NCBI GenBank assembly: GCA_000421085.1 | Contig: ATWE01000003.1 | Location: 394,357-458,356 of the forward strand | Direction of reading: 5' to 3' | Source: Ensifer sp. USDA 6670 | GTDB lineage: Bacteria > Pseudomonadota > Alphaproteobacteria > Rhizobiales > Rhizobiaceae | DNA length: 64,000 bases | Shown: positions 24,337 through 31,889 of the stretch, piece by piece | Position numbering within the stretch: position 1 is the stretch's first letter | Layout: each line of letters opens with the position of its first letter | Program-made: the position numbers and the translations under genes | Notes under the pieces: model-generated | Databases searched by the model: none | Seen by the model: only the letters and a program-made list of their open reading frames with translations | What the model was told of the DNA's origin: nothing

Positions 24337-25716
24337 ATGGAAAATCCGGTTGCACTGAATCGTCTTTCCAAGAACACGGTCTTCCGTAAAGGCGATGTTT
24401 TCGTACTCTTCGGCGAACTGTTCGGCCGCGGATACGCCACCGGTTTGCTCGAGGAAGCCCGGCGGGCTGGCATGGAGATTGTGGGGATCACCGTCGGGCG
24501 GCGCGACGAGAACAACGCGCTTCGGCCGCTCGACGCCGAGGAACTGTCTTCAGCGGAGGCCCGGCTGGGCGGCAGGATCATCAACATACCTCTTATGGCG
24601 GGTTTCGATCTCGATGCGCCCGCAGACGGCCCAACTCCCGCCGATCTCCTGGCAAAGATGACGCTTGAGAGCTGGGAACACGACAAGCTCGACTGGGACT
24701 ATGTGAGGCAATGCCGCGACATCGCCACTGCGCGTTTTACGGAGTCGCTTGCAAAGGTCATGACCGTTCTCGACGGAATGATCGCCGCTGGCCGCAATGT
24801 TTTCTTCGCCCACACGATGGCCGGAGGCATCCCGAAGGCGAAGGTATTTTTGGTCGTCGCCAATCGAATCTACAAGGGAACCGGAACCCGCCACATGTCG
24901 TCGCAGACCTTGCTCGACAGTGATATGGGAAAACTCATCCTGCAGAATTTTGACGACGTCTCCGCAAACACCTTTCGCCATCTCATAGATTTCAGCGCGG
25001 CGATCCGCGAGCGCGTGGAGGCTTCGGGAGGTCAAATTCGATATACGGCCTATGGTTACCACGGATCGGCGATCCTCATTGACGGAAGCTATCGTTGGCA
25101 GACCTACACCAACTACACCCAGGGTTATGCCAAGATGCGGCTCGAAGGCATTGCAGAGGAAGCCTGGGCGAAAGGCATCAAGGCAACTGTCTATAACTGT
25201 CCCGAAATCCGGACCAATTCGTCCGATGTGTTCACGGGTATCGAGCTGCCCCTGATACCGCTGCTGCTTGCGTTGAAGAAAGAAAACGGTGGCCAATGGG
25301 CAGACGAACAGTGGCAGGCCTGCGAGCAGCTTCTGGCAGACGGCTTAACCATGAAGGATGTGTTCCGGAAAATCACCGACATGCAGGCCAGCGAGGTCAT
25401 GCGCCCCTTCTATGAGTTTTCGGCATGGCCCATGGCAAACAGCCAGGCACAGGCCGATTTGACCATCGGCACGTCCAACGAGATCACCCGGATGCATCGG
25501 GATAGCAAGTTGATGATCAGCGATCTCCTGAGCGGTCTCGTTGTGAAGGCAACCGGGCAGCTGATTTTCGGCGAATCTTCCGAACCCTCCGGTCCCGTCC
25601 TGTGGCTCAACCACGACATCGTGGCTCGGCGACTTAACGCTTCCCACCCGCATTCGAAGTCTCCCGCGCCGCTTATCACGCAGAGAATGGAATCCTCGCA
25701 TCTTGAGATGGCGTGA
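24337..25716 (+). CDS. FabMG-like family protein (tentative enoyl-ACP reductase relative)
   Basis: A 459-residue cytosolic protein. It begins LSKNTVFRKGDVFVLFGELF, with a possible nucleotide-binding opening FGELFGRGYATGLLEEARRAG near residue 25, and contains ITVGRRDENNALRPL, FFAHTMAGGIPKAKVF near 155, YTAYGYHGSAILIDG near 240 and NYTQGYAKMRLEGIAEEAW. I recall this family under the label enoyl-ACP reductase FabMG, reported from triclosan-resistance screens, but I am not certain of the match. The ATG at 24337 is the natural start. A candidate general-stress promoter lies upstream and a DeoR-type regulator gene is convergent downstream. No fatty acid genes are nearby. Confidence 0.5.
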   Translation: MENPVALNRLSKNTVFRKGDVFVLFGELFGRGYATGLLEEARRAGMEIVGITVGRRDENNALRPLDAEELSSAEARLGGRIINIPLMAGFDLDAPADGPTPADLLAKMTLESWEHDKLDWDYVRQCRDIATARFTESLAKVMTVLDGMIAAGRNVFFAHTMAGGIPKAKVFLVVANRIYKGTGTRHMSSQTLLDSDMGKLILQNFDDVSANTFRHLIDFSAAIRERVEASGGQIRYTAYGYHGSAILIDGSYRWQTYTNYTQGYAKMRLEGIAEEAWAKGIKATVYNCPEIRTNSSDVFTGIELPLIPLLLALKKENGGQWADEQWQACEQLLADGLTMKDVFRKITDMQASEVMRPFYEFSAWPMANSQAQADLTIGTSNEITRMHRDSKLMISDLLSGLVVKATGQLIFGESSEPSGPVLWLNHDIVARRLNASHPHSKSPAPLITQRMESSHLEMA

Positions 25717-25817
25717 CGGGTTCCCAGCTTAGCTTGGAAACTGGCTGTTTTGGCCATGAAGCGACGATTCTTGCGACAGGGATGAGCCTTCATTTCTGCC
25801 ACTGTCCGCCATCCTGC

Positions 25818-26573
25818 TTACGACGATATGATCTGCATGCCTAGATCGCGAAGAGGGGTGAGCAGATCCTCGGAACACTTCCTGCTCACAATAAGCCCGT
25901 CGACGTCATCGAAGCCAACGACGCTGTACGCGGAGACGGCACCGAGCTTTTCCCTCGAGCCAAGCACGACCGTCTCCGCAGCCTGCCGGCAGATCGCCCG
26001 CTTCACCGCCGCCTCCTCGCGGTCTCCCGTCGTCAGGCCGTGCTCTACATGGATACCGGTCACGCCCATGAAGTAGAGATCCACCCGGATCTGCGAGATT
26101 GCTTCGATGGCGACGGCGCCTACGGAGACGTTCGAATGCTTGTAGATGTGACCGCCGATAAGCTCCACATCCACCCCCGGATGGTCAAGAAGAGCGGTTA
26201 CGACGTCTGGGCTATGGGTCACAACCGTCGCCTTCAAGGCCTTTGGGAGGACGCGCGCGAGCCTGATTGTCGTCGTGCCTCCATCCAGGAAGACGATCTG
26301 TCCTTCCTTGACCATGCCGGCGGCGACTTTGGCGATCTCGGCCTTGTCGTTGACGGACACATTTCGGCGCGTGGAAAGGTCTTTGAGTGCCTTGGAGGCG
26401 GGGAGAGCACCGCCATGCACGCGTTGAAGTAGTCCTTCGCCAGCAAGCTCCCGAAGGTCTCGCCGGATCGTGTCCTCGGATAGGCCCAGCTTCTGGCTGA
26501 ACTCTTTCGCGACGATCCGGCCTTCCTTGCCGAGGGCGTCGAGGAGCAGCGCCTTGCGCTCAGTGGTCAGCAT
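25818..26573 (-). CDS. DeoR family transcriptional regulator
   Basis: A 251-residue DeoR/GlpR-type repressor. The winged helix-turn-helix is at residues 1-55 (SQKLGLSEDTIRRDLRELAGEGLLQRVHGGA). The sugar-phosphate-sensing domain follows with IVFLDGGTTTIRLARVLP near 95 and the VGAVAIEAISQIRVDLYFMGVTG stretch. These proteins usually bind direct or inverted repeats near their own promoter and respond to a phosphorylated sugar. The divergent neighbour is nudK. A strong inverted repeat at 26748-26778 in the shared intergenic region is a plausible operator. Confidence 0.88.
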   Translation of the reverse strand: MLTTERKALLLDALGKEGRIVAKEFSQKLGLSEDTIRRDLRELAGEGLLQRVHGGALPASKALKDLSTRRNVSVNDKAEIAKVAAGMVKEGQIVFLDGGTTTIRLARVLPKALKATVVTHSPDVVTALLDHPGVDVELIGGHIYKHSNVSVGAVAIEAISQIRVDLYFMGVTGIHVEHGLTTGDREEAAVKRAICRQAAETVVLGSREKLGAVSAYSVVGFDDVDGLIVSRKCSEDLLTPLRDLGMQIISS

Positions 26574-26747
26574 GTGGAAGCTTCCTTTTTAGATAGTGCA
26601 AACTTGGCAATAACCGCTGCAATTGAATCCCTAGCTCCAGCCCGTGGCGGTCTGCAATGCAGCCTCGGAAGTGACTGCAGGAATTTCCCGAACGTAGAAG
26701 CTCGCCTTAACGCGCCCGCCATGATGCGTCCGTCGCCTATGCTCCGC

Positions 26748-26778
26748 ATATTGCACGAACACAAATATCATGCAATAT
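26748..26778. promoter_or_regulatory. Inverted-repeat operator between DeoR and nudK
   Basis: ATATTGCACGA (26748-26758) and TCATGCAATAT (26768-26778) are inverted copies matching at 10 of 11 positions with a 9-base spacer. It ends 26 bases before nudK and about 175 bases from the DeoR start. It is a likely regulator site; which gene it controls is not shown. Confidence 0.5.
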
Positions 26779-26804
26779 CGTGCAGCATGTGATGGAGAAC
26801 GTGT

Positions 26805-27404
26805 ATGTCGGTTGCAGATCGGATTCGGGTTGAGCAGGTGACCACCCTGTCGGACGACTGGTATGTCCTGAAGAAGACGACCTTCAGCTTCCGTCGGACG
26901 GACGGAGAATGGCAGAGACAGAGCAGGGAGACCTACGATCGCGGCAATGGCGCGACGATCCTGCTTTACGATTTGCAGCGCCGAAAGGTCTTGCTCACCC
27001 GGCAGTTCCGCTATCCTGCCTTCGTCAACGGGTATGACGATCTTCTGATCGAGACACCCGCTGGCCTTCTGGACAAGGCAACACCGGAAGAGCGGATCAA
27101 GGCGGAGGTGGAGGAGGAGACCGGATACCGCGTCACCGATGTCAGTCAGGTGTTCGAAGCGTTCATGAGCCCTGGGTCGGTGACGGAACGGCTTCACTTC
27201 TTTGTCGGAGCCTATTCGGCCGCTGATCAAGTGTCGGAGGGCGGTGGCGACCCGGACGAAGGCGAAGACATCGAACGTCTGGAGCCGACAATCGAAGAGG
27301 CGCTGAGGATGATCGCCGACGGCCGGATCCGCGACGGCAAGACCATTATGCTCCTGCAATATGCGGCGCTGCACCTCTTCAAGGACACCGCATGTTCACC
27401 TTGA
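26805..27404 (+). CDS. nudK: NudK-like GDP-mannose pyrophosphatase (Nudix hydrolase)
   Basis: A 199-residue Nudix hydrolase closely resembling E. coli NudK. Shared features are LLTRQFRYPAFVNG, the variant Nudix helix PAGLLDKATPEERIKAEVEEETGY (here given as two overlapping parts: PAGLLDKATPEER and AEVEEETGYRV), the downstream FMSPGSVTERLHFFV and the end IRDGKTIMLLQY. NudK cleaves GDP-mannose and related nucleotide sugars to sugar phosphate and nucleotide with Mg2+. It lies divergent from the DeoR regulator and may be controlled from the inverted repeat just upstream. The following GNAT fragment overlaps its 3' end by 13 bases. Confidence 0.85.
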   Translation: MSVADRIRVEQVTTLSDDWYVLKKTTFSFRRTDGEWQRQSRETYDRGNGATILLYDLQRRKVLLTRQFRYPAFVNGYDDLLIETPAGLLDKATPEERIKAEVEEETGYRVTDVSQVFEAFMSPGSVTERLHFFVGAYSAADQVSEGGGDPDEGEDIERLEPTIEEALRMIADGRIRDGKTIMLLQYAALHLFKDTACSP

Positions 27405-27613
27405 GAGCGGCGAAATGCGAAGACCTTGCGCGCAACTTCGAGATCTGGTGCACGTCGGTTTTGGCGACGCACCAGTTTCTCTCGGCGGAAGACTTCGACG
27501 AGATCAGCGAGCTCGTCGAGAAGTCGTACCTGCCAACCGCAGATTTCACATGCGCCGGAGGCGCGAACGTGACCCGACTGTTAAGACTTGATAGGGAGCG
27601 TCTGACGTCGTGA
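27392..27613 (+). pseudogene. Truncated GNAT acetyltransferase, N-terminal remnant
   Basis: The frame encodes the N-terminal alpha-helical part of a GNAT acetyltransferase (MFTLRAAKCEDLARNFEIW, ATHQFLSAEDF and LVEKSYLPTADF) for about 52 residues. The sequence then becomes unrelated and stops after 73 residues. The acetyl-CoA-binding core is missing, so the product would be inactive. The start lies inside the nudK 3' end. Confidence 0.55.
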
Positions 27614-27646
27614 CCTTGGACGGGGAACCGGGCCTGGAGACAACGA

Positions 27647-27784
27647 ATGCCCCTTGGACAGGGGCAAATGGAGCCGCTTACTGCCGACAGGCCGCCAGGG
27701 CGGTTCGGACTGCCCGAAGAGGTTTCAGCCATGGCGGCTCTGCTGGCGTCGATGAATGCCCCTAAACCATCGACACTGACTTGA
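27647..27784 (+). pseudogene. Remnant of a short-chain dehydrogenase C-terminus
   Basis: A short plus-strand frame encodes PGRFGLPEEVSAMAALLAS, which is the well-known C-terminal segment of short-chain dehydrogenases/reductases just before the usual SDEASYITG motif. Nothing before or after it encodes the rest of the protein. It is a decayed fragment in a cluster of remnants. Confidence 0.5.
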
Positions 27785-27848
27785 ACATCGATAGCGCGAT
27801 TCTCAGAGGGTCGATCGCCCATCCAGACCGAGGGTAAATTCATAAGCG

Positions 27849-28322
27849 ATGAGTTCAGATCCGTGCAGCATCAAGATTCGTCGAGCTAGATCTACTGAAC
27901 CAGAGGCTGTGGCATCTGTATTCCGGAGGTCGCGCCAAGCCTTTCTCTCCTACTTGCCAGATCTGCACACCTTTGAGGAAGACAAGGCCTACTTCCGCAA
28001 CATCGTGTTCCGAGACTGCGATGTGTGGGTGGCTGACGAACAGCAGTTGGTCGTCGGCTTCTGCGCCTTCAAGCAAGGTTGGGTGGAACATCTTTACCTC
28101 CTGCCTGGCTATACGGGCCGCGGGATCGGCCGGAAGCTGATTGCGAAGGCGCAGGACCATTTCGACCATCTTCAGCTCTGGGTTTTCCAGGCGAATGTTG
28201 ATGCGATTGCCTTCTACGAGCGAAACGGCTTCGTCAGGATTCGTGAGACGGACGGAACCGACTGTCAGGAGAAGATGCCCGATGCGCTATATCGGTGGGA
28301 TGCCGGCGTGACAGCAGGGTAA
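27849..28322 (+). CDS. GNAT family N-acetyltransferase
   Basis: A 157-residue complete GNAT protein. The acetyl-CoA-binding motif A is clear: VEHLYLLPGYTGRGIGRKLI near residue 80, with the Q/RxxGxG/A pattern TGRGIGRK. The motif B end FYERNGFVRI near 125 is also present. It transfers an acetyl group from acetyl-CoA to an amine; the substrate cannot be predicted. It stands alone downstream of broken GNAT and dehydrogenase fragments. It is not a continuation of the truncated GNAT at 27392, since it has its own N-terminal motif. Confidence 0.82.
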   Translation: MSSDPCSIKIRRARSTEPEAVASVFRRSRQAFLSYLPDLHTFEEDKAYFRNIVFRDCDVWVADEQQLVVGFCAFKQGWVEHLYLLPGYTGRGIGRKLIAKAQDHFDHLQLWVFQANVDAIAFYERNGFVRIRETDGTDCQEKMPDALYRWDAGVTAG

Positions 28323-28407
28323 CGTCGGTGTCGCGTCGGCCGCAGGAAGTTTTAACAACGGCTTCGGGCCGAGTCTCAGACCATGAAACGGACATCCTCC
28401 GATGGCG

Positions 28408-28845
28408 CTACTGTTTGAGTTCGGCGTGGCAGATGGCATCGAACTGTTCCGCCAACTCGGCGAGTGTGACCTCGCCCAATCTGCCGATCAGCAGCCGTTC
28501 GGCTCGATCGAGCGCATCCGCGACTGCGCTGTTGACGACCCGTTCGACCGCGCAGGATGGATTGTCGTTGTCAAGGCCAATCGCGAAGATATGACGGCCG
28601 CCGACTGCCCGATGAATATCCAGCAAGGTCGTTTTGTTGAGGTCGCAGGCAATCGTCCAACCGCCCCCCTGTCCAGTGACAGATCGAACATAGCCGTTGG
28701 CGCGCAAGCCAGCCATGGTCCGACGAACGACAACGGCGTTCGTCTGAAGCATTCCGGCGATATGCTCGGATGTATATGGGCGATCATGGCGGGCCATGTG
28801 CAGCAGGACGTGGAGCATGCGGGACAAGCGGCTGTCGGTTCTCAT
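28408..28845 (-). CDS. Rrf2 family transcriptional regulator
   Basis: A 145-residue Rrf2-type winged-helix regulator. The recognition region is YTSEHIAGMLQTNAVVVRRTMAGLRANGYV, followed by the wing SVTGQGGGWTIACDL. Only three cysteines are present (in IACD, NPSCAV and ICHA) and not in the close CxxxxxC arrangement of IscR or NsrR. An iron-sulfur cluster is therefore doubtful; it looks more like the single-Cys or no-cluster branch (for example YwnA or SaiR types). Its start overlaps the stop of the upstream flavoprotein gene as ATGA (28842-28845), so the two are translated together and probably regulate and respond to the same signal. Confidence 0.85.
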   Translation of the reverse strand: MRTDSRLSRMLHVLLHMARHDRPYTSEHIAGMLQTNAVVVRRTMAGLRANGYVRSVTGQGGGWTIACDLNKTTLLDIHRAVGGRHIFAIGLDNDNPSCAVERVVNSAVADALDRAERLLIGRLGEVTLAELAEQFDAICHAELKQ

Positions 28846-29792
28846 GATGCTCTTCGTGAGATGTCAGCCGAGCCGCCATTCCTCTGATTGGCCGTTCGCC
28901 GCTCTATTTCTCTCTCCAGCAGATACATGACGACATGCGGGCCAACATTGGTGCCGGCAGCGGACGCGTGAGCGAGATGAGCGGCGGGATCGGCGGCGTT
29001 TCCGACGGCAAAAATCCCCGGTCGGCTTGTCCGTCCGGCGCTGTCGGCCCGAGCCAAGCCCATGTCGTCAACATCACATAGGCTAGCTGCGAGATCGGAG
29101 GCCGCGACCATGTCAGCAGCAATCCAGGCGGCGTCGCAGGCGATCGATTTCCCCTTGCGTGTCGTGAGCGCTTCAAGTCGCTCGCCTCCGTGAACCAAGC
29201 CCGTCACCTCGTCGGCAATCACCTCGATCTCCAAAAGTCGCAGGCGACAGAGATCGACGTCGGTGAACGCATGCTCCGAAACCACGGTCACGTCGCGAGA
29301 CCACATCCACACCCATGATGCCATGTGGACCAGCCTGTTGGGCACTCCGAAGACCACGAAGCGCTTTCCTTGCACCTCATAACCATCGAAGCATGGGCAG
29401 ACACGAAGATCTCTTCCCCAGACCTTGGGCAACCCTGAAAGCGGCGGCAGTTTGTCGATCAGTCCGGTTGCAAGAACAACGGTGCGAGCCATCGTTACCG
29501 AATGGCCGTGATGCACCTCGAAAAGGCCGTCGGCGCGTGGAGTTACCGACTTTACTCGCTGGCGTATGATCTCGACCCCGTATTGTTGGACCTCAGCGCT
29601 GGCTCGGGCAAGCAGCTCCTGGGGCGGCAACCCATCGAAGCCGAGGTACTCGCGGACTTCCTCAACGCTTTCGATCCGGGTTGTGCCTCCATCGAATATG
29701 ATAGCGGTCCTGCCTGCTCTGCCGAGGAATAAAGCGGCGCTTAGACCCGCAACACCCGCGCCCACGATTACCGCGTCCACGACACGTTCCAT
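28842..29792 (-). CDS. Thioredoxin reductase-like FAD/NAD(P) oxidoreductase with CPC motif
   Basis: A 316-residue two-dinucleotide-binding-domain flavoprotein. It begins VDAVIVGAGVAGLSAALFLG (FAD Rossmann motif). The middle has VVLATGLIDKLPPLSG and the end has GIFAVGNAAD. At the position of the redox CxxC of thioredoxin reductase it has Cys132-Pro-Cys134 (VCPCFDGYEV), so it is not a standard thioredoxin reductase. NAD(P)H is the likely electron donor; the acceptor is unknown. I chose the start at 29792 because the FAD motif follows directly; the upstream 23 codons are not conserved-looking. It is cotranscribed with the Rrf2 regulator. Confidence 0.82.
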   Translation of the reverse strand: MERVVDAVIVGAGVAGLSAALFLGRAGRTAIIFDGGTTRIESVEEVREYLGFDGLPPQELLARASAEVQQYGVEIIRQRVKSVTPRADGLFEVHHGHSVTMARTVVLATGLIDKLPPLSGLPKVWGRDLRVCPCFDGYEVQGKRFVVFGVPNRLVHMASWVWMWSRDVTVVSEHAFTDVDLCRLRLLEIEVIADEVTGLVHGGERLEALTTRKGKSIACDAAWIAADMVAASDLAASLCDVDDMGLARADSAGRTSRPGIFAVGNAADPAAHLAHASAAGTNVGPHVVMYLLEREIERRTANQRNGGSADISRRAS

Positions 29793-29934
29793 TCTACTAT
29801 CTCGCTCTGAATCTCGTTCGGGCCGCGAGTATAGAACGCCCAGCATCATGCGCAACATCAAATGTTACAAATAAACGAGAAAGACTATGATTGCCCCGGG
29901 TGGCTGCTTCGTCGATCCGGCTAATGCCCCTGGT

Positions 29935-30071
29935 TCCCGCTGGGCGGCTTCAACCCGCTACAGGCTGAAACGCGCTCCGAAGTCGCGCCGGTTGGAGGCA
30001 ACTCCAATGCAAGTGGGGCACGCCTGGCTGCTGCAGCGGCCGCCGGACATCCTGCTGATCCCCGGCACCAT
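29935..30071 (+). pseudogene. Aldo/keto reductase C-terminal remnant, frameshifted
   Basis: Two plus-strand frames give PLGGFNPLQAETRSEVA and then RLEATPMQVGHAWLLQ, ending RPPDILLIPGT. These are consecutive motifs of aldo/keto reductases (the usual form is ATPAQVALAWLLQR then ILLIPGT). A one-base shift near 29990 separates them, and the rest of the gene is absent. Confidence 0.55.
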
Positions 30072-30084
30072 GAAGAAACGGTCT

Positions 30085-30196
30085 GTCATGACCTGCTCCC
30101 ACCGCGTCCTTAAAGGCGGCATCGGGCACAATTTGCCCCCGGGAGTCTCCGCGCGCCTCTGCCGACGCTGTAATCGAAGCCGATGCGAACAGCTAG
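30085..30196 (+). pseudogene. Alpha/beta hydrolase C-terminal remnant, frameshifted
   Basis: RVLKGGIGHNLP in one frame and RESPRASADAVIEADANS followed by TAG in another reconstruct the end of an alpha/beta hydrolase, in which GIGHNLPQEAP carries the catalytic His. A shift within the CCCCC run separates the parts. The body of the gene is missing. It directly follows the aldo/keto reductase remnant. Confidence 0.5.
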
Positions 30197-30257
30197 GGGC
30201 TCCGGAAAGCAGTTGATCAAGTGTGAGTGACAAAAAGGGGTCGTCTGGAAATTCATC

Positions 30258-31733
30258 CTAGCCCCGCTCCGCGATCCGCGCCGCAGTCAGAGCCACGCCG
30301 TCCGCTATGCGGTTGCGCGCGATCGACGAGTAGCCCATGCGGAAGAAACGGCATGGTCCGTCATCCTTCGGAAAGAAGGGCGATCCGGATTCGATCAGCA
30401 CGCCGTCCTTACGTAAAACGTTCATCAGCAAGTCCGCATCGAGACCTTCCGGTCCCTCGATCCAGAAGGACGTGCCGCCGAAAGCCGCGGATCCGGCGAT
30501 CTTCAACCCGGCATCCCGGAGGGCGGCGTCCATGATGATGTGGCGGCGATGATACTCCTCGCGCATGCGGTGCAGCACGGCATCATAGTGTCCGAGCGCC
30601 AGAAAATAGGCGGCGGTTCTCTGAAGGTGTCCCGGCGGATGCCGCAAAATCAAGGCCCGTAGTGCCCGCGCCTCCCGGATCACGGCAGCCGGCGCCACCA
30701 GATAGCCGAGGCGCAGGCCGGGAAACAGCGACTTGGAGAAACTGCCGATGTAGAAGACCCGCCCGCTGCGGTCGAAGGCCTTGAGGGCCGGGGAGGGGGG
30801 CGCCAGAAAGCTCATCTCGAACTCGTAATCGTCCTCGACGATTATGAAGTCCTTGGAGGCGGCCGCCTCGAGCAAGGCCGCCCGCCGCTCGATCGGCATC
30901 GTCGCGCCGGTCGGCGAATGATGGCTGGGCGTGACGAACACGGCATCGATCTTTTCCGGAAGCGCGGCCGGCGGCAGGCCGTCCCTGTCCACGTCGACGA
31001 AGGTGATCCCGGCGCCGCTCAGGCGAAGCGATGCACTCATGTCGGGATGGCAGGGATTCTCGCAGACCGCATGGGAGCCCGGACGCAACAGGAGCTGGAT
31101 GACGATCCACAGAGCGTTCTGCGCGCCCACCGTCACCAGAATCTCATCGGGATTGGCGCGGATGCCGCGGCCCGGCAGCGTGCGCGAGCAGATATAGTTG
31201 ACAAGCTGGATGTCGTCCGCCGCCGCGAAGTCGCCCGCCATCAGCTCGAAATCCTCGCGCGCCAGCGCCCGTCGAGCGCAGTCGCGCCAGGCAGTGAGGT
31301 CGAACAGCGACGGGTCCATCTGACCGTAGAGGAACGGATAAGGATAGGCTCGCCAGTCCAGGGGTTTACGCATCTGCTTGGCGACGATGAAGGTCGAGCG
31401 CAACTTGGCCGACCAGTCGATCGCATCGGCCGCAGCATGGGCGTCCTGCATCGCGATGGCTGTCGTCGGGGGTTTTCCGGCGACACGGTAGCCGCTCCGG
31501 TTCGCCGCCTCCACATAGCCCTGGGAAGCGAGTTCCTGATAGGCGAGCGTTACCGTGATCCGCGAAATATTCAGATAGGCCGCGAGCTTGCGGCTGGAGG
31601 GCAATTGGGCGCCCGGCGCCAGGCGGCCCGACAATACCGCCGAAACGATCGTTTCACGGATCTGCGCCTGCAGGCCCGTCTGGCTGGCCCGGTCGAGGAA
31701 GAAGATCGTTTCGGAGACGGTCGAGCCCGCCAT
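30258..31733 (-). CDS. tauR: TauR, MocR/GntR-type regulator of taurine catabolism
   Basis: A 491-residue MocR-type regulator. Residues 15-85 form a GntR winged helix-turn-helix (LPSSRKLAAYLNISRITV). Residues about 120-480 form a fold-type I aminotransferase domain in which Lys334 (SFSKSLFPGLRLGY) would hold PLP. Asp and Tyr cofactor contacts are visible at EDDYEFE near 300 and TVGAQNALW near 201. It is transcribed away from tauA, as expected for TauR, which activates taurine genes when taurine is present (known from Rhodobacter capsulatus). Two CTGGAY repeats in the shared promoter region at 31750-31781 are likely sites. Part of its 3' end is duplicated at 23921-24143. Confidence 0.9.
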   Translation of the reverse strand: MAGSTVSETIFFLDRASQTGLQAQIRETIVSAVLSGRLAPGAQLPSSRKLAAYLNISRITVTLAYQELASQGYVEAANRSGYRVAGKPPTTAIAMQDAHAAADAIDWSAKLRSTFIVAKQMRKPLDWRAYPYPFLYGQMDPSLFDLTAWRDCARRALAREDFELMAGDFAAADDIQLVNYICSRTLPGRGIRANPDEILVTVGAQNALWIVIQLLLRPGSHAVCENPCHPDMSASLRLSGAGITFVDVDRDGLPPAALPEKIDAVFVTPSHHSPTGATMPIERRAALLEAAASKDFIIVEDDYEFEMSFLAPPSPALKAFDRSGRVFYIGSFSKSLFPGLRLGYLVAPAAVIREARALRALILRHPPGHLQRTAAYFLALGHYDAVLHRMREEYHRRHIIMDAALRDAGLKIAGSAAFGGTSFWIEGPEGLDADLLMNVLRKDGVLIESGSPFFPKDDGPCRFFRMGYSSIARNRIADGVALTAARIAERG

Positions 31734-31749
31734 TGTTCACCTCGTCCAA

Positions 31750-31781
31750 CTGGACTCATCTAACTTCCTATCTGGATATAA
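31750..31781. promoter_or_regulatory. Candidate TauR binding sites, two CTGGAY direct repeats
   Basis: CTGGACTCAT (31750-31759) and CTGGATATAA (31772-31781) are direct repeats 22 bases apart, two helical turns. Published TauR sites, as I recall, are direct repeats of CTGGAC followed by TTAA. They lie 17 bases from the tauR start and 108 bases from the tauA start. Confidence 0.55.
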
Positions 31782-31889
31782 GGCAATCCGAGGCGTGGGC
31801 CTATTTCTATTCGGCAAGCAAAGACCGTCATTCAATGTACGGCGCGACCCCGCAACAAGCGGGGCGACATAACCAAAGAGGGTAACGAC

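Noticed and set aside
26574..26792. Small plus-strand frame of 72 codons between the DeoR gene and nudK
   Set aside because: It overlaps the operator, has no ribosome-binding site and no protein-like character.
27379..27843. Minus-strand open frame of 154 codons between nudK and the GNAT gene
   Set aside because: The plus strand here carries recognisable GNAT and dehydrogenase remnants; the minus frame is their shadow.
30253..30492. Possibility that the tauR 3' end and the segment at 23921 are two halves of one broken gene
   Set aside because: tauR is complete with its own start and promoter; the other segment repeats rather than continues it.
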